Assembly: GCF_009296185.1 (NCBI RefSeq)
Contig: NZ_WBJR01000005.1
Span: forward strand, 186,001-250,000
DNA length: 64,000 nt
DNA from: Hydrogenovibrio sp. JE_KL2
GTDB lineage: Bacteria; Pseudomonadota; Gammaproteobacteria; Thiomicrospirales; Thiomicrospiraceae
Direction: 5' to 3'
The notes beneath the pieces were generated by a model that did no database searches, was not told where the DNA came from, and was given only the letters and a program-made list of their open reading frames with translations. Both the position numbers and the translations under genes were made by a program. Of the stretch, positions 35,428-46,970 are shown piece after piece. Positions within the stretch are counted from its first letter, which is position 1, and every line of letters starts with the position of its first letter.

Positions 35428-38400
35428 ATGACGCAATCATCGGAATTTGAGCACCTAAAAAGGCCGGACGAGCATCCAGAAGATTTTTCCGGCTACCATC
35501 CTAAACACGAAAAGTTCAAGTCTACCGGTTTTATCGGTATGTTCGCGCGCCACAAGGTCGCGCCGAATCTTTTGATGTTCATCATGATTTTGATGGGCAT
35601 CGTCGCTTTGTTGAAGCTTAATGTACAGTTTTTCCCTAACTTCGAGCTTGATTACGCCCAAGTGAAAGTGGTTTGGCCAGGTGCCAATGGAGAGGATGTT
35701 GAACGCTCCATTACCGATCCGGTAGAGCGGGTGTTGAGGAATATCGACAATTTGGATGAGATGACTTCAACTTCGGCTTTAGGGGTGTCGGTAGTGACGC
35801 TGAAGTTTAAGGAAGGCACTGATATGATCGAAGCGGTCGATCAGATCAATCAAAAGGTCAGCGAGTTGCGAAACCTGCCGCAGGATTCTGAAAAGCCGAT
35901 TATTGAACGCATTATTCGTTATGAACCAGTCGCCAGGCTGTTGCTGATTGGTGATAACAGTAATTTGAAAGAGTTGCGTTACCTAGCAAGAGAGTTTGAA
36001 CGCCAGTTGCTAGATAAGGGGATTGATAAGGTCGAGTTTGTTGGATTGCCAACAGACGAAATGGCAATCAATGTTTCTAAAGATAAGTTGGAACAGTATG
36101 GACTGACGTTGGATCAGCTGAGTAGCCGAATTGCTTCGATGAGTAAGGATATTCCGGCTGGTTCGGTGGGAGATGATGACAGTGTTCGTGATTTGCGCGC
36201 CATTCATCAGGGGCGCACCGAAACGCAGTTTAACCGTATGACGGTGATTTCCAATGATACGCAAAAAATCACATTGGGGCAGTTGGCGGATGTAGAAAAG
36301 CGTCCAGTTAAAGATGCACCTTATTTGATGGTGGACGGACATCCGGCAATCGAATTACGTTTGATGCGTTCGGAAAGTGGTGACACTTTGAAATCTTCCG
36401 AGATTATGCAAAAGTGGTTGGCGAAAACTGAACCAGCTTTGCCAAAAGGCGTGAAAATCAAGGTCTATGATGAAACTTGGTCGTTGGTTAATCAGCGGAT
36501 CATGCTGTTGGTGAACAATGGTATCGGCGGTTTGGTGCTGGTTATCCTGATTTTGTATATATTCATGAACGGTCGTGTGGCATTTTGGGTTGCGGTGGGA
36601 ATTCCGGTTTCTTTCATGGCGACTTTGATGATCATGTATTTGGCTGGCGGCAGCATCAATATGGTCAGCTTGTTTGGTCTGATTATGGCACTGGGGATTA
36701 TCGTTGATGATGCCATTGTGGTTGGTGAGGATGCATTGGCGCATCATGAAGCCGGTGAGCCCGACCTTCAAGCCGCAGAAGGCGGTGCGCATCGTATGCT
36801 TGCGCCTGTGACGGCATCTTCTATCACTACCATAGCCGCGTTTGTGCCGTTGATGATGATTGGCGCTGAGATGGGGAAAATTCTGTTTGCGATTCCTTTG
36901 GTGATTATTGCGGTTATTATCGCCTCTTTGTTTGAAAGCTTTACCGTTTTGCCAGGGCACTTGAAACACGCGTTCAAGAAAGTCAAGCCGGCGGAGCCGG
37001 GTAGCATCCGCTATCGACTTGACCGGGTTATTGATCATTTCCGAGAGCGTCAGTTCCGAATGGTGATTCGTTGGGTGTTAAGTCATAGAGCGATTACGAT
37101 TTCCATCACGCTGGCGATGATGATTTTTGTCATAGGTTTATTGGCTGGGGGGCGAATGTCCTTTGTATTTTTCCCATCTCCTGAATCGACCAAATTAACG
37201 GCAGATATTCGTTTTGTTGCAGGGACACCTGCCAAGGTAACGGCGAATTATTTGAATCAAGTCTACCGTGCGCTTTTGAAAACCGAGCAAGAGTTAGAGT
37301 CGGGGATCGTTAAGGTGGCTGTTGTTCATTACAACGAGTCGAGCACCGAGAAGGGGGCAAATTTTGGTAGTGTGACGGTTGAGTTGGCAGAACCGGATCA
37401 TCGTAAAACGCGAAACGCGCAATTTATCAGGGTGTGGCAAAAAAATGCAGGAACGGTTCCTGGGTTGGATGTCTTGTCGATAGAAGCACCGAGAGCCGGG
37501 CCTCCGGGTAGTGATCTGGATGTTCGTATGTGGGGCGTAGCGCCGCAGCAACTGAAAAAGGCATCGCTGGAAGTTCAGCAGGTATTGGATCAAATACCTG
37601 GTGTGAGCGGTGTGCGAGATGATTTACCTTATGGTCGCGACCAGTTGGTCTATGAGTTGACTCCGCAAGGTAAGGCGTTAGGGTTTACCTATACTGGGTT
37701 AGGGCAACAGCTTTCAGATGCCTTCTCAGGGCGCTTGTCACAAATCTTTACTCAAGGCGAAGACGAGGTTGAGGTTAGAGTTCAGTACCCAAGAGATGAG
37801 CAAAAAAGTTTGGCAACACTGGATTCAATGATGGTGACGGCGCCGGATGGTCAGCGTGTGCTACTGAAGTCAGTAGTTCATTGGAAGAGCCAACAAGGGT
37901 TTGATGTGATGCGTCATGTCGATGGGCACTTGGCGGTCAATGTGATCGGAGAAGTTGATAAGACGCGTAACAACGCCAACCGCATTTTGGCGCAGTTGGA
38001 GCAACATACGATGCCCCAGCTGGCGGCGAAATATGGATTCAGTTACTCGTTTGAAGGGCAGAATGCGAATCAGCAAGAAACGCTTGGCGATATGAAAATC
38101 GGACTGCTGATCGGCTTGACCACCATTTACATTGTGTTGGCGTGGGTGTTCGGTTCTTATGGTTGGCCGTTGGTGGTCATGTTGGCGATTCCGTTTGGTT
38201 TGGTAGGTGCAATTATGGGGCACTGGTGGATGGGGCTGGATATGACCATCCTATCGCTGTTCGGTTTCTTCGGTTTGTCTGGAATTGTGGTGAACGATTC
38301 AATTATCTTGGTGAGTTTCTATAAGCGGCTTCGGGAAGAAGGGATGGCAATCAACCAAGCGTTGGAAGAAGCTTCCGTGCAGCGTGTCAGAGCGGTACTC

Positions 38401-38610
38401 TTGACCTCTTTGACGACTATTGCCGGTTTGACCCCATTGTTGTTTGAAACTTCGTTGCAAGCGCAGTTTTTGATACCGATGGCGGCTGCAATTGCATTTG
38501 GTTTGATGTTCTCGACTTTGTTGATTTTATTGGTGATTCCAAGCGTGCTGTCGCTGTATGAGCAGGTTTATGAGCGGCTAACTAGCCGCTCAAAACCTCA
38601 GGATGCGTAG
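35428..38610 (+). CDS. RND-family efflux pump, inner-membrane permease
   Basis: The 1060-residue protein is an AcrB/CusA-like RND pump with twelve transmembrane helices in two homologous halves and two large periplasmic loops. Visible family motifs are FPNFELDYAQVKVVWPGANGEDVE, the helix IV region GLIMALGIIVDDAIVVGEDALAH with adjacent Asp-Asp for proton relay, and FFGLSGIVVNDSIILVSFYK in the second half. The hydrophobe/amphiphile type (HAE) is more likely than a heavy-metal pump, since no Met cluster was seen. Substrates are unknown. It follows its adaptor with 1 bp spacing. Confidence 0.88.
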   Translation: MTQSSEFEHLKRPDEHPEDFSGYHPKHEKFKSTGFIGMFARHKVAPNLLMFIMILMGIVALLKLNVQFFPNFELDYAQVKVVWPGANGEDVERSITDPVERVLRNIDNLDEMTSTSALGVSVVTLKFKEGTDMIEAVDQINQKVSELRNLPQDSEKPIIERIIRYEPVARLLLIGDNSNLKELRYLAREFERQLLDKGIDKVEFVGLPTDEMAINVSKDKLEQYGLTLDQLSSRIASMSKDIPAGSVGDDDSVRDLRAIHQGRTETQFNRMTVISNDTQKITLGQLADVEKRPVKDAPYLMVDGHPAIELRLMRSESGDTLKSSEIMQKWLAKTEPALPKGVKIKVYDETWSLVNQRIMLLVNNGIGGLVLVILILYIFMNGRVAFWVAVGIPVSFMATLMIMYLAGGSINMVSLFGLIMALGIIVDDAIVVGEDALAHHEAGEPDLQAAEGGAHRMLAPVTASSITTIAAFVPLMMIGAEMGKILFAIPLVIIAVIIASLFESFTVLPGHLKHAFKKVKPAEPGSIRYRLDRVIDHFRERQFRMVIRWVLSHRAITISITLAMMIFVIGLLAGGRMSFVFFPSPESTKLTADIRFVAGTPAKVTANYLNQVYRALLKTEQELESGIVKVAVVHYNESSTEKGANFGSVTVELAEPDHRKTRNAQFIRVWQKNAGTVPGLDVLSIEAPRAGPPGSDLDVRMWGVAPQQLKKASLEVQQVLDQIPGVSGVRDDLPYGRDQLVYELTPQGKALGFTYTGLGQQLSDAFSGRLSQIFTQGEDEVEVRVQYPRDEQKSLATLDSMMVTAPDGQRVLLKSVVHWKSQQGFDVMRHVDGHLAVNVIGEVDKTRNNANRILAQLEQHTMPQLAAKYGFSYSFEGQNANQQETLGDMKIGLLIGLTTIYIVLAWVFGSYGWPLVVMLAIPFGLVGAIMGHWWMGLDMTILSLFGFFGLSGIVVNDSIILVSFYKRLREEGMAINQALEEASVQRVRAVLLTSLTTIAGLTPLLFETSLQAQFLIPMAAAIAFGLMFSTLLILLVIPSVLSLYEQVYERLTSRSKPQDA

Positions 38611-38611
38611 G

Positions 38612-39052
38612 TTAGTTGTTGGTATAGCCAGGATTCCAAGGATGGTCGCATCGGATTAAGCCGTTTTCAATAGGCGGGCAGAAAGTTTCTCCGTTGGATG
38701 CTTTCCATTCACCAAAGCCGCCTGCAAGGTTCACTACGTCGGTGTACCCCATCTTTTGCATGGTGTCGGCAGCTAAAGCTCCTCTTCCGCCGCTTTGGCA
38801 AAAAATCAACCATGGCTGGTTCAAATCGCCCAATTTGGGGTTGTGTCCTGCAAATTCCGGGTCGCACATAGGTTCAAGCATGCCGCGAGGAATGTGCAAA
38901 GCCATTGGCATGGTTCCATCCAAGTACTCAGCAGCTTCTCTGACGTCTAAGGGTTTGTAGCCTTGGTTAATAAGGTCTTTTGCCGCTTCGCAATCAGCTT
39001 CACGGATATGTGATTTCGCTTCCGCTACAAATGATTTCAAGGATGCGTTCAT
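38612..39052 (-). CDS. Rhodanese-like domain protein
   Basis: The 146-residue protein is a single rhodanese domain with the active-site loop FCQSGGRG (Cys near residue 90). The family motif LDVREAAEYLDGTMPMALHIPRGMLE comes before it. It probably carries sulfane sulfur in the cytoplasm; a sulfur-oxidising lifestyle would make such proteins useful. ATG follows CAGGAG. It ends 1 bp from the convergent RND gene. Confidence 0.88.
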   Translation of the reverse strand: MNASLKSFVAEAKSHIREADCEAAKDLINQGYKPLDVREAAEYLDGTMPMALHIPRGMLEPMCDPEFAGHNPKLGDLNQPWLIFCQSGGRGALAADTMQKMGYTDVVNLAGGFGEWKASNGETFCPPIENGLIRCDHPWNPGYTNN

Positions 39053-39408
39053 GGTGTTCTCCTGTCGGGTGAGTAATCATCGCCAATCTAGCAAAAAAAT
39101 GGGGCTGTCGTAAATCGTGGAAATGATAAAAAAACTTCATATTTTTGTGACATATATGTGACATGAGTCAAGTAGCCTTGATAAATGATGGATTCAGGGT
39201 TTTTTGTTGGTATGTCAATAAATTAAATTAGATTGACCAATGAATAAGAAAACTTGATGATTTTTGCGTTTTGAGCGAAAATGTCCGTCCAAATTTTTAC
39301 AAAGCGGTTTTGGATTAAACGAATAAGTCGAAATTTTACGTAAAATTTTAATGGCTCAAATCAATTACCTGCTGATACCGAATTTTTTTAACTTGAGGGA
39401 AGTTGTCA
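39053..39408. other. Promoter region upstream of the Calvin-cycle cluster
   Basis: This 356-bp AT-rich divergent gap serves the rhodanese gene and tkt. It holds a perfect 18-bp palindrome at 39331-39348, and a tandem GTGACAT repeat around 39147-39163. No protein gene is seen. Confidence 0.5.
39331..39348. promoter_or_regulatory. Perfect 18-bp palindrome upstream of tkt
   Basis: AAATTTTACGTAAAATTT is fully self-complementary and ends 60 bp before the tkt start. It may be an operator for a regulator of the cluster. A LysR-type CbbR site is one option, since such sites contain T-N11-A palindromes, but this is not shown. Confidence 0.4.
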
Positions 39409-41397
39409 ATGCCAACTCGTAGAGAACTTGCAAATGCTATCCGCGCACTAAGTATGGATGCAGTACAAAAAGCCAAATCAGGTCACCCTGGTGCCCCAAT
39501 GGGTATGGCGGATATTGCCGAAGTACTGTGGAATAGCCATATGAAATTTAACCCAACCAATGCAAAATGGGCGGATAGAGACCGTTTCGTATTGTCAAAC
39601 GGTCATGGTTCAATGTTGATCTATTCATTGCTACATTTGACTGGTTTCGACTTGGGCATGGAAGACTTGAAAAACTTCCGTCAGTTGCACGCTAAAACAG
39701 CGGGTCACCCTGAGTACGGTTATGCTGATGGTATCGAAACAACAACGGGTCCTCTAGGGCAAGGGGTTACCAATGCTGTAGGTATGGCGATTGCAGAACG
39801 CACTTTGGCGGCGCAATTTAACAAACCAGGCCACACCATTGTTGATCACAACACTTATGTATTCATGGGTGACGGCTGTTTGATGGAAGGTCTGTCTCAC
39901 GAATCGGCTGCCATGGCAGGTACGCTTGGTCTAGGTAAGTTGATTGCTTTCTGGGATGACAATGATATTTCTATCGATGGTCACATTTCTGACTGGATGG
40001 AGCGTGATGTTGCAGGTCGTTTTGAATCTTACGACTGGCACGTTATTCGTGATGTTGATGGTCACAATGCTGATGCTATTAATGCAGCAATCGAAGCGGC
40101 TAAAGCAGAAACTGGTAAGCCAACATTGATTTGTACTCGTACAACAATCGGTTTCGGTTCACCAAATCTATGTGGTACGCATGACTGTCACGGTGCGCCT
40201 CTTGGGGACGAAGAAATCAAACTAACACGTGAAAACCTTGGTTGGGAATACGAGCCTTTCGTTATTCCACAAGAGATTTACGAGGGTTGGGATCATAAAG
40301 CACAAGGTGCTGCTGATGAAGCGGCTTGGAATGCTAAGTTTGAAGCTTACCGTGCTGAATACCCAGCTGAAGCTGCTGAGTTTGAACGTCGTATGGCGGG
40401 TGATTTGCCTGCAAACTTTGAAGTTGAGATGGATAAGTTTATCGCTAAAACTCAAGAAGAAATGCCAAACATCGCTTCTCGTAAAGCGTCTCAAAACGCA
40501 ATCGAGGCAATGGGTCCATTACTACCAGAAATGTTCGGTGGTTCAGCTGACTTGACAGGTTCTAACCTAACCAACTGGTCTGGTACGGTTAAAGTCAACA
40601 ATGCGAATGCGAATGGTAACTACCTGTCATGGGGTGTTCGTGAATTCGGTATGGCGCACATGATGAACGGTATGGTTCTTCATGGTGGTTTCAAAGTTTA
40701 TGGTGGTACTTTCTTCATGTTCATGGAGTTCATGCGTAACGCGTTGCGTATGTCTGCATTGATGAAGATCGGTACAATCTATGTTTTCACACATGACTCA
40801 ATCGGTTTGGGTGAAGATGGTCCTACGCATCAGCCAGTAGAGCAATTGGCAACGATGCGTGTGATTCCTAATTTCCAAACTTGGCGTGGATGTGACGCAG
40901 TTGAATCTGCGGTTTCTTGGAAATTGGCTATGTTGCGCGGTAACGCGCCAACTGCGTTGGTATTCTCTCGTCAAAACTTGACGCCAATGCCTCGTACTGC
41001 TGAGCAAGTTAAGAACATCGAGAAGGGTGGTTATGTTCTGAAAGATTGTGCAGGTACACCAGACATCATCTTTATTGCGACTGGTTCTGAAGTTGGTTTG
41101 GCGGTTGAAGCGGCTGAAGCAATGAGCGCGAACGTTCGCGTTGTTTCAATGCCATGTACAGATGCATTCGACGAGCAAGATCAAGCTTATAAGGATTCTG
41201 TGTTGATTCCTGGTGTTAAGCGTGTTGCGATCGAAGCAGGTGTAGCGGATTCTTGGTACAAGTATGTTGGCCTTGATGGTGGGTTCGTTTGCATGAAGAG
41301 CTTCGGTGAGTCTGCACCGGCTGGTGATCTATTCAAAGAATTTGGCTTCACAGTTGAAAACGTTGTTGCGACTGCGAATAAGGTTCTTGGTAAATAA
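39409..41397 (+). CDS. tkt: Transketolase
   Basis: The 662-residue protein matches transketolase throughout: [19 protein letters not shown], the thiamine diphosphate motif [12 protein letters not shown] ending in DDNDISIDG, and [20 protein letters not shown]. It moves two-carbon units between sugar phosphates and is part of the Calvin and pentose phosphate pathways. ATG 39409 follows GAGGGA by 8 nt and is preferred to a TTG two codons upstream. It leads the tkt-gap-pgk-pyk-fba cluster, the layout of Calvin-cycle (cbb) operons in autotrophic proteobacteria. Confidence 0.96.
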   Translation: MPTRRELANAIRALSMDAVQKAKSGHPGAPMGMADIAEVLWNSHMKFNPTNAKWADRDRFVLSNGHGSMLIYSLLHLTGFDLGMEDLKNFRQLHAKTAGHPEYGYADGIETTTGPLGQGVTNAVGMAIAERTLAAQFNKPGHTIVDHNTYVFMGDGCLMEGLSHESAAMAGTLGLGKLIAFWDDNDISIDGHISDWMERDVAGRFESYDWHVIRDVDGHNADAINAAIEAAKAETGKPTLICTRTTIGFGSPNLCGTHDCHGAPLGDEEIKLTRENLGWEYEPFVIPQEIYEGWDHKAQGAADEAAWNAKFEAYRAEYPAEAAEFERRMAGDLPANFEVEMDKFIAKTQEEMPNIASRKASQNAIEAMGPLLPEMFGGSADLTGSNLTNWSGTVKVNNANANGNYLSWGVREFGMAHMMNGMVLHGGFKVYGGTFFMFMEFMRNALRMSALMKIGTIYVFTHDSIGLGEDGPTHQPVEQLATMRVIPNFQTWRGCDAVESAVSWKLAMLRGNAPTALVFSRQNLTPMPRTAEQVKNIEKGGYVLKDCAGTPDIIFIATGSEVGLAVEAAEAMSANVRVVSMPCTDAFDEQDQAYKDSVLIPGVKRVAIEAGVADSWYKYVGLDGGFVCMKSFGESAPAGDLFKEFGFTVENVVATANKVLGK

Positions 41398-41435
41398 TTT
41401 TAGTTAAATGAAACTCAGGTCGGTATCAGCGATGA

Positions 41436-42464
<1,029 letters not shown>

Positions 42465-42483
42465 TCAAAAGTTGTAGACTCCT

Positions 42484-42513
42484 GAAAGGCGAGAATTTTA
42501 TCTCGCCTTTCTA
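42484..42513 (+). terminator. Hairpin between gap and pgk
   Basis: AAAGGCGAGA and TCTCGCCTTT form a 10-bp stem with a short loop, followed by a T-containing tail (CTATTATT). It may stop or slow part of the transcription from gap into pgk, or stabilise the gap mRNA end. A second hairpin with CATTTCAG and CTGAAATG arms lies just after it. Confidence 0.65.
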
Positions 42514-42642
42514 TTATTAAATTTTCATTTCAGTATTTTTTGAGTGCTGAAATGTAAATTTAATATTTCAAACTTATCATTAAAATCCAATATTGCCTTT
42601 TTGACCGAAGGTAATGTTTAAACATTAAAAAGAGGACACACT

Positions 42643-43824
42643 ATGTCTGTTATTAAGATGTCTGACCTAAACCTAGCTGGTAAGCGCGTATTGATCCGTG
42701 AAGATTTGAACGTGCCAGTCAAGGATGGGAAAGTAACTTCTGATGCACGTATCCGTGCTTCACTACCAACGATTAAAATGGCTGCTGAAGCAGGTGCAAA
42801 AGTAATGTTGATGTCTCACTTGGGTCGTCCTAGCGAAGGCGAATATGCTGAAGAGTTCTCTTTGGCGCCGGTTGCAGCGGATCTTTCAGCTAAATTGGGA
42901 AAAGAAGTTCGTTTGGTCAAAGACTATCTAGATGGTGGTTTTGATGTGGCAGAAGGTGAAGTTGTTCTACTTGAAAACGTACGTTTCAACGTGGGTGAAA
43001 AGAAAAACGACGAAACTTTGTCTAAAAAATATGCAGCACTTTGCGATGTTTACGTTATGGACGCGTTCGGTACAGCTCACCGTGCTCAAGCATCTACTCA
43101 TGGCGCGGGCGCATTTGCTGATACAGCTTGTGCTGGACCTTTGTTGGCGGCAGAGTTGGATGCACTTGGTAAAGCATTGAACAACCCAGCACGCCCAATG
43201 GTTGCAATCGTTGGTGGTTCTAAAGTTTCTACTAAATTGACTGTTCTTGAGTCTCTATCTGAGAAAGTAGATCAGTTGGTTGTTGGTGGTGGTATTGCTA
43301 ACACTTTCATCGAAGCGGCTGGTTACAACGTTGGTAAATCTTTGTCAGAATCTGACTTGATTCCTACTTGTAAAAAGTTAAACGAGATCATGGAAGCGCG
43401 TGGTGCGGCTATTCCTCTAGCATCTGATGTTGTTTGTGGTAAAGAATTCTCTGAGTCAGCTGCTGCTGAAACTAAGAACGTAGCGGACGTTGCTGATGAT
43501 GATATGATTTTTGACATCGGTCCTGATTCTGCTGCAGAATTGGCGACAATCATCAAAAATGCTGGAACAGTTGTTTGGAACGGTCCAGTAGGTGTATTCG
43601 AGTTTGATCAGTTTGGTGAAGGGACTAAAGCAATCTCTATGGCGATTGCAGAATCTTCAGCCTTCTCTATTGCTGGTGGCGGGGATACTTTGGCGGCGAT
43701 TGATAAGTACGATATCGCTGACAAAGTTTCTTACATCTCTACTGGTGGTGGCGCTTTCCTTGAGTTCTTGGAAGGTAAAAAACTACCAGCTGTTGAAATG
43801 TTGGAAAACGCAGCTAAGAAGTAA
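42643..43824 (+). CDS. pgk: Phosphoglycerate kinase
   Basis: The 393-residue protein shows the family motifs [26 protein letters not shown] and LLENVRF, and the nucleotide-binding GGSKVSTKL and [18 protein letters not shown]. It phosphorylates 3-phosphoglycerate with ATP during carbon fixation. Codon bias is strong. AGAGGA precedes the ATG. It sits third in the cluster. Confidence 0.97.
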   Translation: MSVIKMSDLNLAGKRVLIREDLNVPVKDGKVTSDARIRASLPTIKMAAEAGAKVMLMSHLGRPSEGEYAEEFSLAPVAADLSAKLGKEVRLVKDYLDGGFDVAEGEVVLLENVRFNVGEKKNDETLSKKYAALCDVYVMDAFGTAHRAQASTHGAGAFADTACAGPLLAAELDALGKALNNPARPMVAIVGGSKVSTKLTVLESLSEKVDQLVVGGGIANTFIEAAGYNVGKSLSESDLIPTCKKLNEIMEARGAAIPLASDVVCGKEFSESAAAETKNVADVADDDMIFDIGPDSAAELATIIKNAGTVVWNGPVGVFEFDQFGEGTKAISMAIAESSAFSIAGGGDTLAAIDKYDIADKVSYISTGGGAFLEFLEGKKLPAVEMLENAAKK

Positions 43825-44009
43825 TTTTTTTGTATGGTCAGCTGAATTTTCGGTTGGCCATTTTCATTCATTTAGGCATCCATGGTATTTTAGAAAGGCG
43901 AGAGGGTGTCTCGGAAAATAAACCTCGGTCAGATTTGATGGTGTGTATTTTTCGAGTCATCTTGCTTTCTGAATAGAAATGGATCAAAAGTAAGAGGTAA
44001 AAAAATTAA

Positions 44010-45452
44010 ATGTCATCTGGATTAAGACGTACTAAAATCGTTGCAACTTTAGGGCCTGCTACAGATCGCGAAGGCGAACTGGAAAAAATGATTAAAGCAG
44101 GTGTTGATGTTGTACGTATCAACATGTCACACGGTAACCCTCAGGAGCATGTCGAAAGAGCAGCTAGAGTTCGCGAGTTGGCAGCTCAGTTGGATAGAGA
44201 GGTCGGTGTACTTGTCGATTTGCAAGGGCCGAAAATTCGTATTGCACGTTTTGCTGAGGGCGCGATCTTTTTAGATCCGGGCGCTAAGTTTGCATTGGAT
44301 AATAATGTAGACCCACATCAAGGTAATAAAAACGAAGTTGGTTTGACTTATAAAAGTCTGCCTTACGATGTTAAGCCAGGTAACCGCCTGTTGCTAGACG
44401 ATGGTCGCGTTGTACTTGATGTTGATGCGGTTGAAGGTGAGCGTGTGCTTTGTACTGTTGTTGTTGGTGGAAAACTTTCCAATAACAAAGGTATTAACTT
44501 GCTAGGTGGAGGTTTGTCTGCTTCTGCGCTAACAGATAAAGACAAAGAAGATATTTTGACGGCAGCCGAAATCCAGGCGGATTACTTGGCGTTGTCTTTC
44601 CCACGCTCTGCTGACGATGTTGAATATTGCAGAAGCTTGGCAGAAAAGGCTGGTTTGCATTGTAGTATCGTTTCAAAAATCGAGCGTGCTGAAGCAGTTA
44701 ATGATGACTTTACATTGGATAGCATTATTTTGGCTTCGGATGTCATCATGATTGCGCGTGGTGACTTGGGTGTTGAAGTCGGTGATGCTCAGTTGCCAGC
44801 ACTACAGAAGAAAATGATCAAGCGTGCGCGTCAATTGAACCGTGTCACCATTACTGCGACGCAGATGATGGAAACCATGATCGAAAACGCTATTCCAACT
44901 CGTGCGGAAGTGTTCGACGTTGCCAACGCGGTCATGGATGGTACAGATGCCGTGATGTTGTCTGGTGAGACAGCGACGGGACACTCTCCAAGCTTGGTTA
45001 TCCAAACCATGTCGAACATTGCGCATGAAGCTGAGAAGAGTCGTACCGTGCGTTCGTCAACACACCGTATGGATGAATCTTTCACTGCGGTTGATGAAAC
45101 AATTGCGATGGCAGCCATGTACGCAGCGAACCATTTTGACGTGAAGTGTATTGCTACCCTGACTGAGTCTGGTAACACGCCGTTGTTGATGTCTCGTATC
45201 AGTTCCGGTATCCCAATCATTGCGTTGACGCCACACATTGAAACGCGTAGAAAAGTGACTTTGTATCGCGGTGTTTATCCAACAAGCGTTGACTATACTG
45301 GCATGACGGACGAAGAAGTTCAGCAAAACATCATGAAAGAATTGGTTGCTAGAGGTACTGCCAAGTCAGGTGATCTAGTAATTCTTACCCGTGGTCAAGC
45401 AAGAGGCGAAATGGGTGGAACCAATCAAATGGAAATTGTAAAACTGCCTTAA
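44010..45452 (+). CDS. pyk: Pyruvate kinase
   Basis: The 480-residue protein shows RRTKIVATLGPATD, VDVVRINMSHG, LVDLQGPKIRI, the active site MIARGDLGVEVG and the C-terminal domain (ATGHSPSLVIQTMSNIA and TLTESGNTPLLMS). It makes pyruvate and ATP from phosphoenolpyruvate. Its place between pgk and fba is typical of cbb clusters in several chemolithoautotrophs. AAGAGG precedes the ATG. Start codon and length are as in the family. Confidence 0.95.
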   Translation: MSSGLRRTKIVATLGPATDREGELEKMIKAGVDVVRINMSHGNPQEHVERAARVRELAAQLDREVGVLVDLQGPKIRIARFAEGAIFLDPGAKFALDNNVDPHQGNKNEVGLTYKSLPYDVKPGNRLLLDDGRVVLDVDAVEGERVLCTVVVGGKLSNNKGINLLGGGLSASALTDKDKEDILTAAEIQADYLALSFPRSADDVEYCRSLAEKAGLHCSIVSKIERAEAVNDDFTLDSIILASDVIMIARGDLGVEVGDAQLPALQKKMIKRARQLNRVTITATQMMETMIENAIPTRAEVFDVANAVMDGTDAVMLSGETATGHSPSLVIQTMSNIAHEAEKSRTVRSSTHRMDESFTAVDETIAMAAMYAANHFDVKCIATLTESGNTPLLMSRISSGIPIIALTPHIETRRKVTLYRGVYPTSVDYTGMTDEEVQQNIMKELVARGTAKSGDLVILTRGQARGEMGGTNQMEIVKLP

Positions 45453-45559
45453 GAAAGTCTGGTAGGTTTTAACCTTAATTTTTTTAACTTTTTAACAGGC
45501 ATAAAGCTTGTTAGAATACGACGATTTACTTTTAAACTACTAATAGAGGAGTCTCGCAC

Positions 45560-46624
45560 ATGGCGATGATTACACTTCGTGAATTGATGGACTACGCGGC
45601 AGAAAACAGCTTTGGTATGCCTGCGTTCAACGTAAACAACATGGAACAAGTTCGCGCTATCATGCGTGCTGCGGATGCTTGTGATTCACCAGTTATCCTT
45701 CAGGGTTCTGCTGGTGCGCGTAAATATGCTGGTGAGCCAATGCTTCGTCATATGGTTGCAGCTGCGGTTGAAATGTATCCACACATCCCAGTTGTTATGC
45801 ACCAAGACCACGGTTCTGATGTTGGTGTTTGTTTGCGTGCTATCCAGTCTGGATTCACTTCTGTCATGATGGACGGTTCTTTGATGTCTGACATGAAGAC
45901 TCCTGCTTCTTACGAGTACAACGCTGGTATTACTGCTGAAGTTGTTAAGATCGCTCACGCTGGCGGTGTTTCTGTTGAAGGTGAGCTTGGATGTCTAGGT
46001 TCTCTAGAAACTGGTAAGATGGGTGAAGAAGATGGTCACGGTTCTGATGAAGAACTAGATCACTCAATGCTTTTGACTGATCCTGAAGAAGCTGCGCAGT
46101 TCGTTAAAGATACTAACGTTGACTGTTTGGCTGTTGCGGTTGGTACTTCTCACGGTGCTTACAAGTTCACTTCTAAGCCATCTGACGATGTTCTTAAAAT
46201 TGACCAAATCGCTAAAATCCACAAGCGTATCCCTGATACTCACATCGTAATGCACGGTTCTTCTTCTGTTCCAGAAGAGTGGTTGGAAATTATCAACAAC
46301 TACGGTGGTGATATGGGTCAAACCTACGGTGTTCCTGTTGAAGCTATTGTTGAAGGTATCAAGCACGGTGTTCGTAAAGTTAACATCGATACTGACTTGC
46401 GTATGGCGTCTACTGGTGCGATCCGTAAGCACTTGCATGACAACCCAGCTAACTTCGATCCACGTAAGTTCTTCAACGCTGCTGAAAACGCAATGATGGA
46501 AATCTGTAAAGCACGTTTCGAAGCATTTGGTTGTGCGGGTCACGCTTCTAAGATCAAGTCAGTTGGTCTTGAAGTAATGCAAGCTCGTTACGCTTCTGGT
46601 TCTTTGGATCAACGCGTTAATTAA
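45560..46624 (+). CDS. fba: Fructose-bisphosphate aldolase, class II
   Basis: The 354-residue protein is a class II (metal-dependent) aldolase of the CbbA type. The Zn-binding motif HQDHGSD (about 78-84), [11 protein letters not shown], and [10 protein letters not shown] are visible. It condenses dihydroxyacetone phosphate with glyceraldehyde 3-phosphate, and erythrose 4-phosphate in the Calvin cycle. Codon use is strongly biased, as in gap and pgk. AGAGGAG precedes the ATG. A clear terminator follows and ends this cluster. Confidence 0.96.
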   Translation: MAMITLRELMDYAAENSFGMPAFNVNNMEQVRAIMRAADACDSPVILQGSAGARKYAGEPMLRHMVAAAVEMYPHIPVVMHQDHGSDVGVCLRAIQSGFTSVMMDGSLMSDMKTPASYEYNAGITAEVVKIAHAGGVSVEGELGCLGSLETGKMGEEDGHGSDEELDHSMLLTDPEEAAQFVKDTNVDCLAVAVGTSHGAYKFTSKPSDDVLKIDQIAKIHKRIPDTHIVMHGSSSVPEEWLEIINNYGGDMGQTYGVPVEAIVEGIKHGVRKVNIDTDLRMASTGAIRKHLHDNPANFDPRKFFNAAENAMMEICKARFEAFGCAGHASKIKSVGLEVMQARYASGSLDQRVN

Positions 46625-46676
46625 TCCGAGTGAATATCAAAAGGTTAACTTTGTTAATCGCTTTTGATTAAGCCTG

Positions 46677-46704
46677 AAAAAGCCCGATTTTATCGGGCTT
46701 TTTT
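46677..46704 (+). terminator. Rho-independent terminator after fba
   Basis: AAAAGCCCGAT, a TTT loop and ATCGGGCTTTT form an 11-bp stem with a T tail, about 50 bp after the fba stop. Confidence 0.92.
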
Positions 46705-46731
46705 GTTTCCGGGAGATAAAAAGGAAAAGCT

Positions 46732-46950
46732 ATGTGTGTTGGAATCGTTCTAGCGTTGGCACTGCTGCTACTGTACTACTCCGATGTGGTGGTAAGTGAT
46801 ATGGCATTGACCGAACAGCTGGGTAATCAGTCTGTGGTTATCGCCACGGGGTGGGAGGTTGCTGGACAGCTTTGGCCTCTGATGTTGCTGGCGGCAATGG
46901 TGGGAATCATGCTGTTACTGATTTTTTTGAAAGTGAAGAAGATATTGTAA
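46732..46950 (+). CDS. Small membrane protein of unknown function
   Basis: The 72-residue frame has two hydrophobic helices (VGIVLALALLLLYYS and PLMLLAAMVGIMLLLIFLKV) joined by a polar loop and a basic C-terminal tail (KVKKIL). An AAGGA ribosome site 8 nt before the ATG supports translation. No family was recognised. It lies between the fba terminator and the convergent bioD gene. Confidence 0.55.
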   Translation: MCVGIVLALALLLLYYSDVVVSDMALTEQLGNQSVVIATGWEVAGQLWPLMLLAAMVGIMLLLIFLKVKKIL

Positions 46951-46970
46951 AACGACAGTCGGAACGTCAG

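Noticed and set aside
36355-37038. A 227-codon open frame antisense to the RND pump gene
   Set aside because: It lies fully inside a clear RND coding sequence, has no ribosome site, and its product is rich in His, Asn and Gln with no known motif, as expected of a shadow frame.
46064-46543. A 159-codon minus-strand frame inside fba
   Set aside because: The strongly biased codon use of fba leaves the opposite frame free of stops. No start signal or domain is visible.
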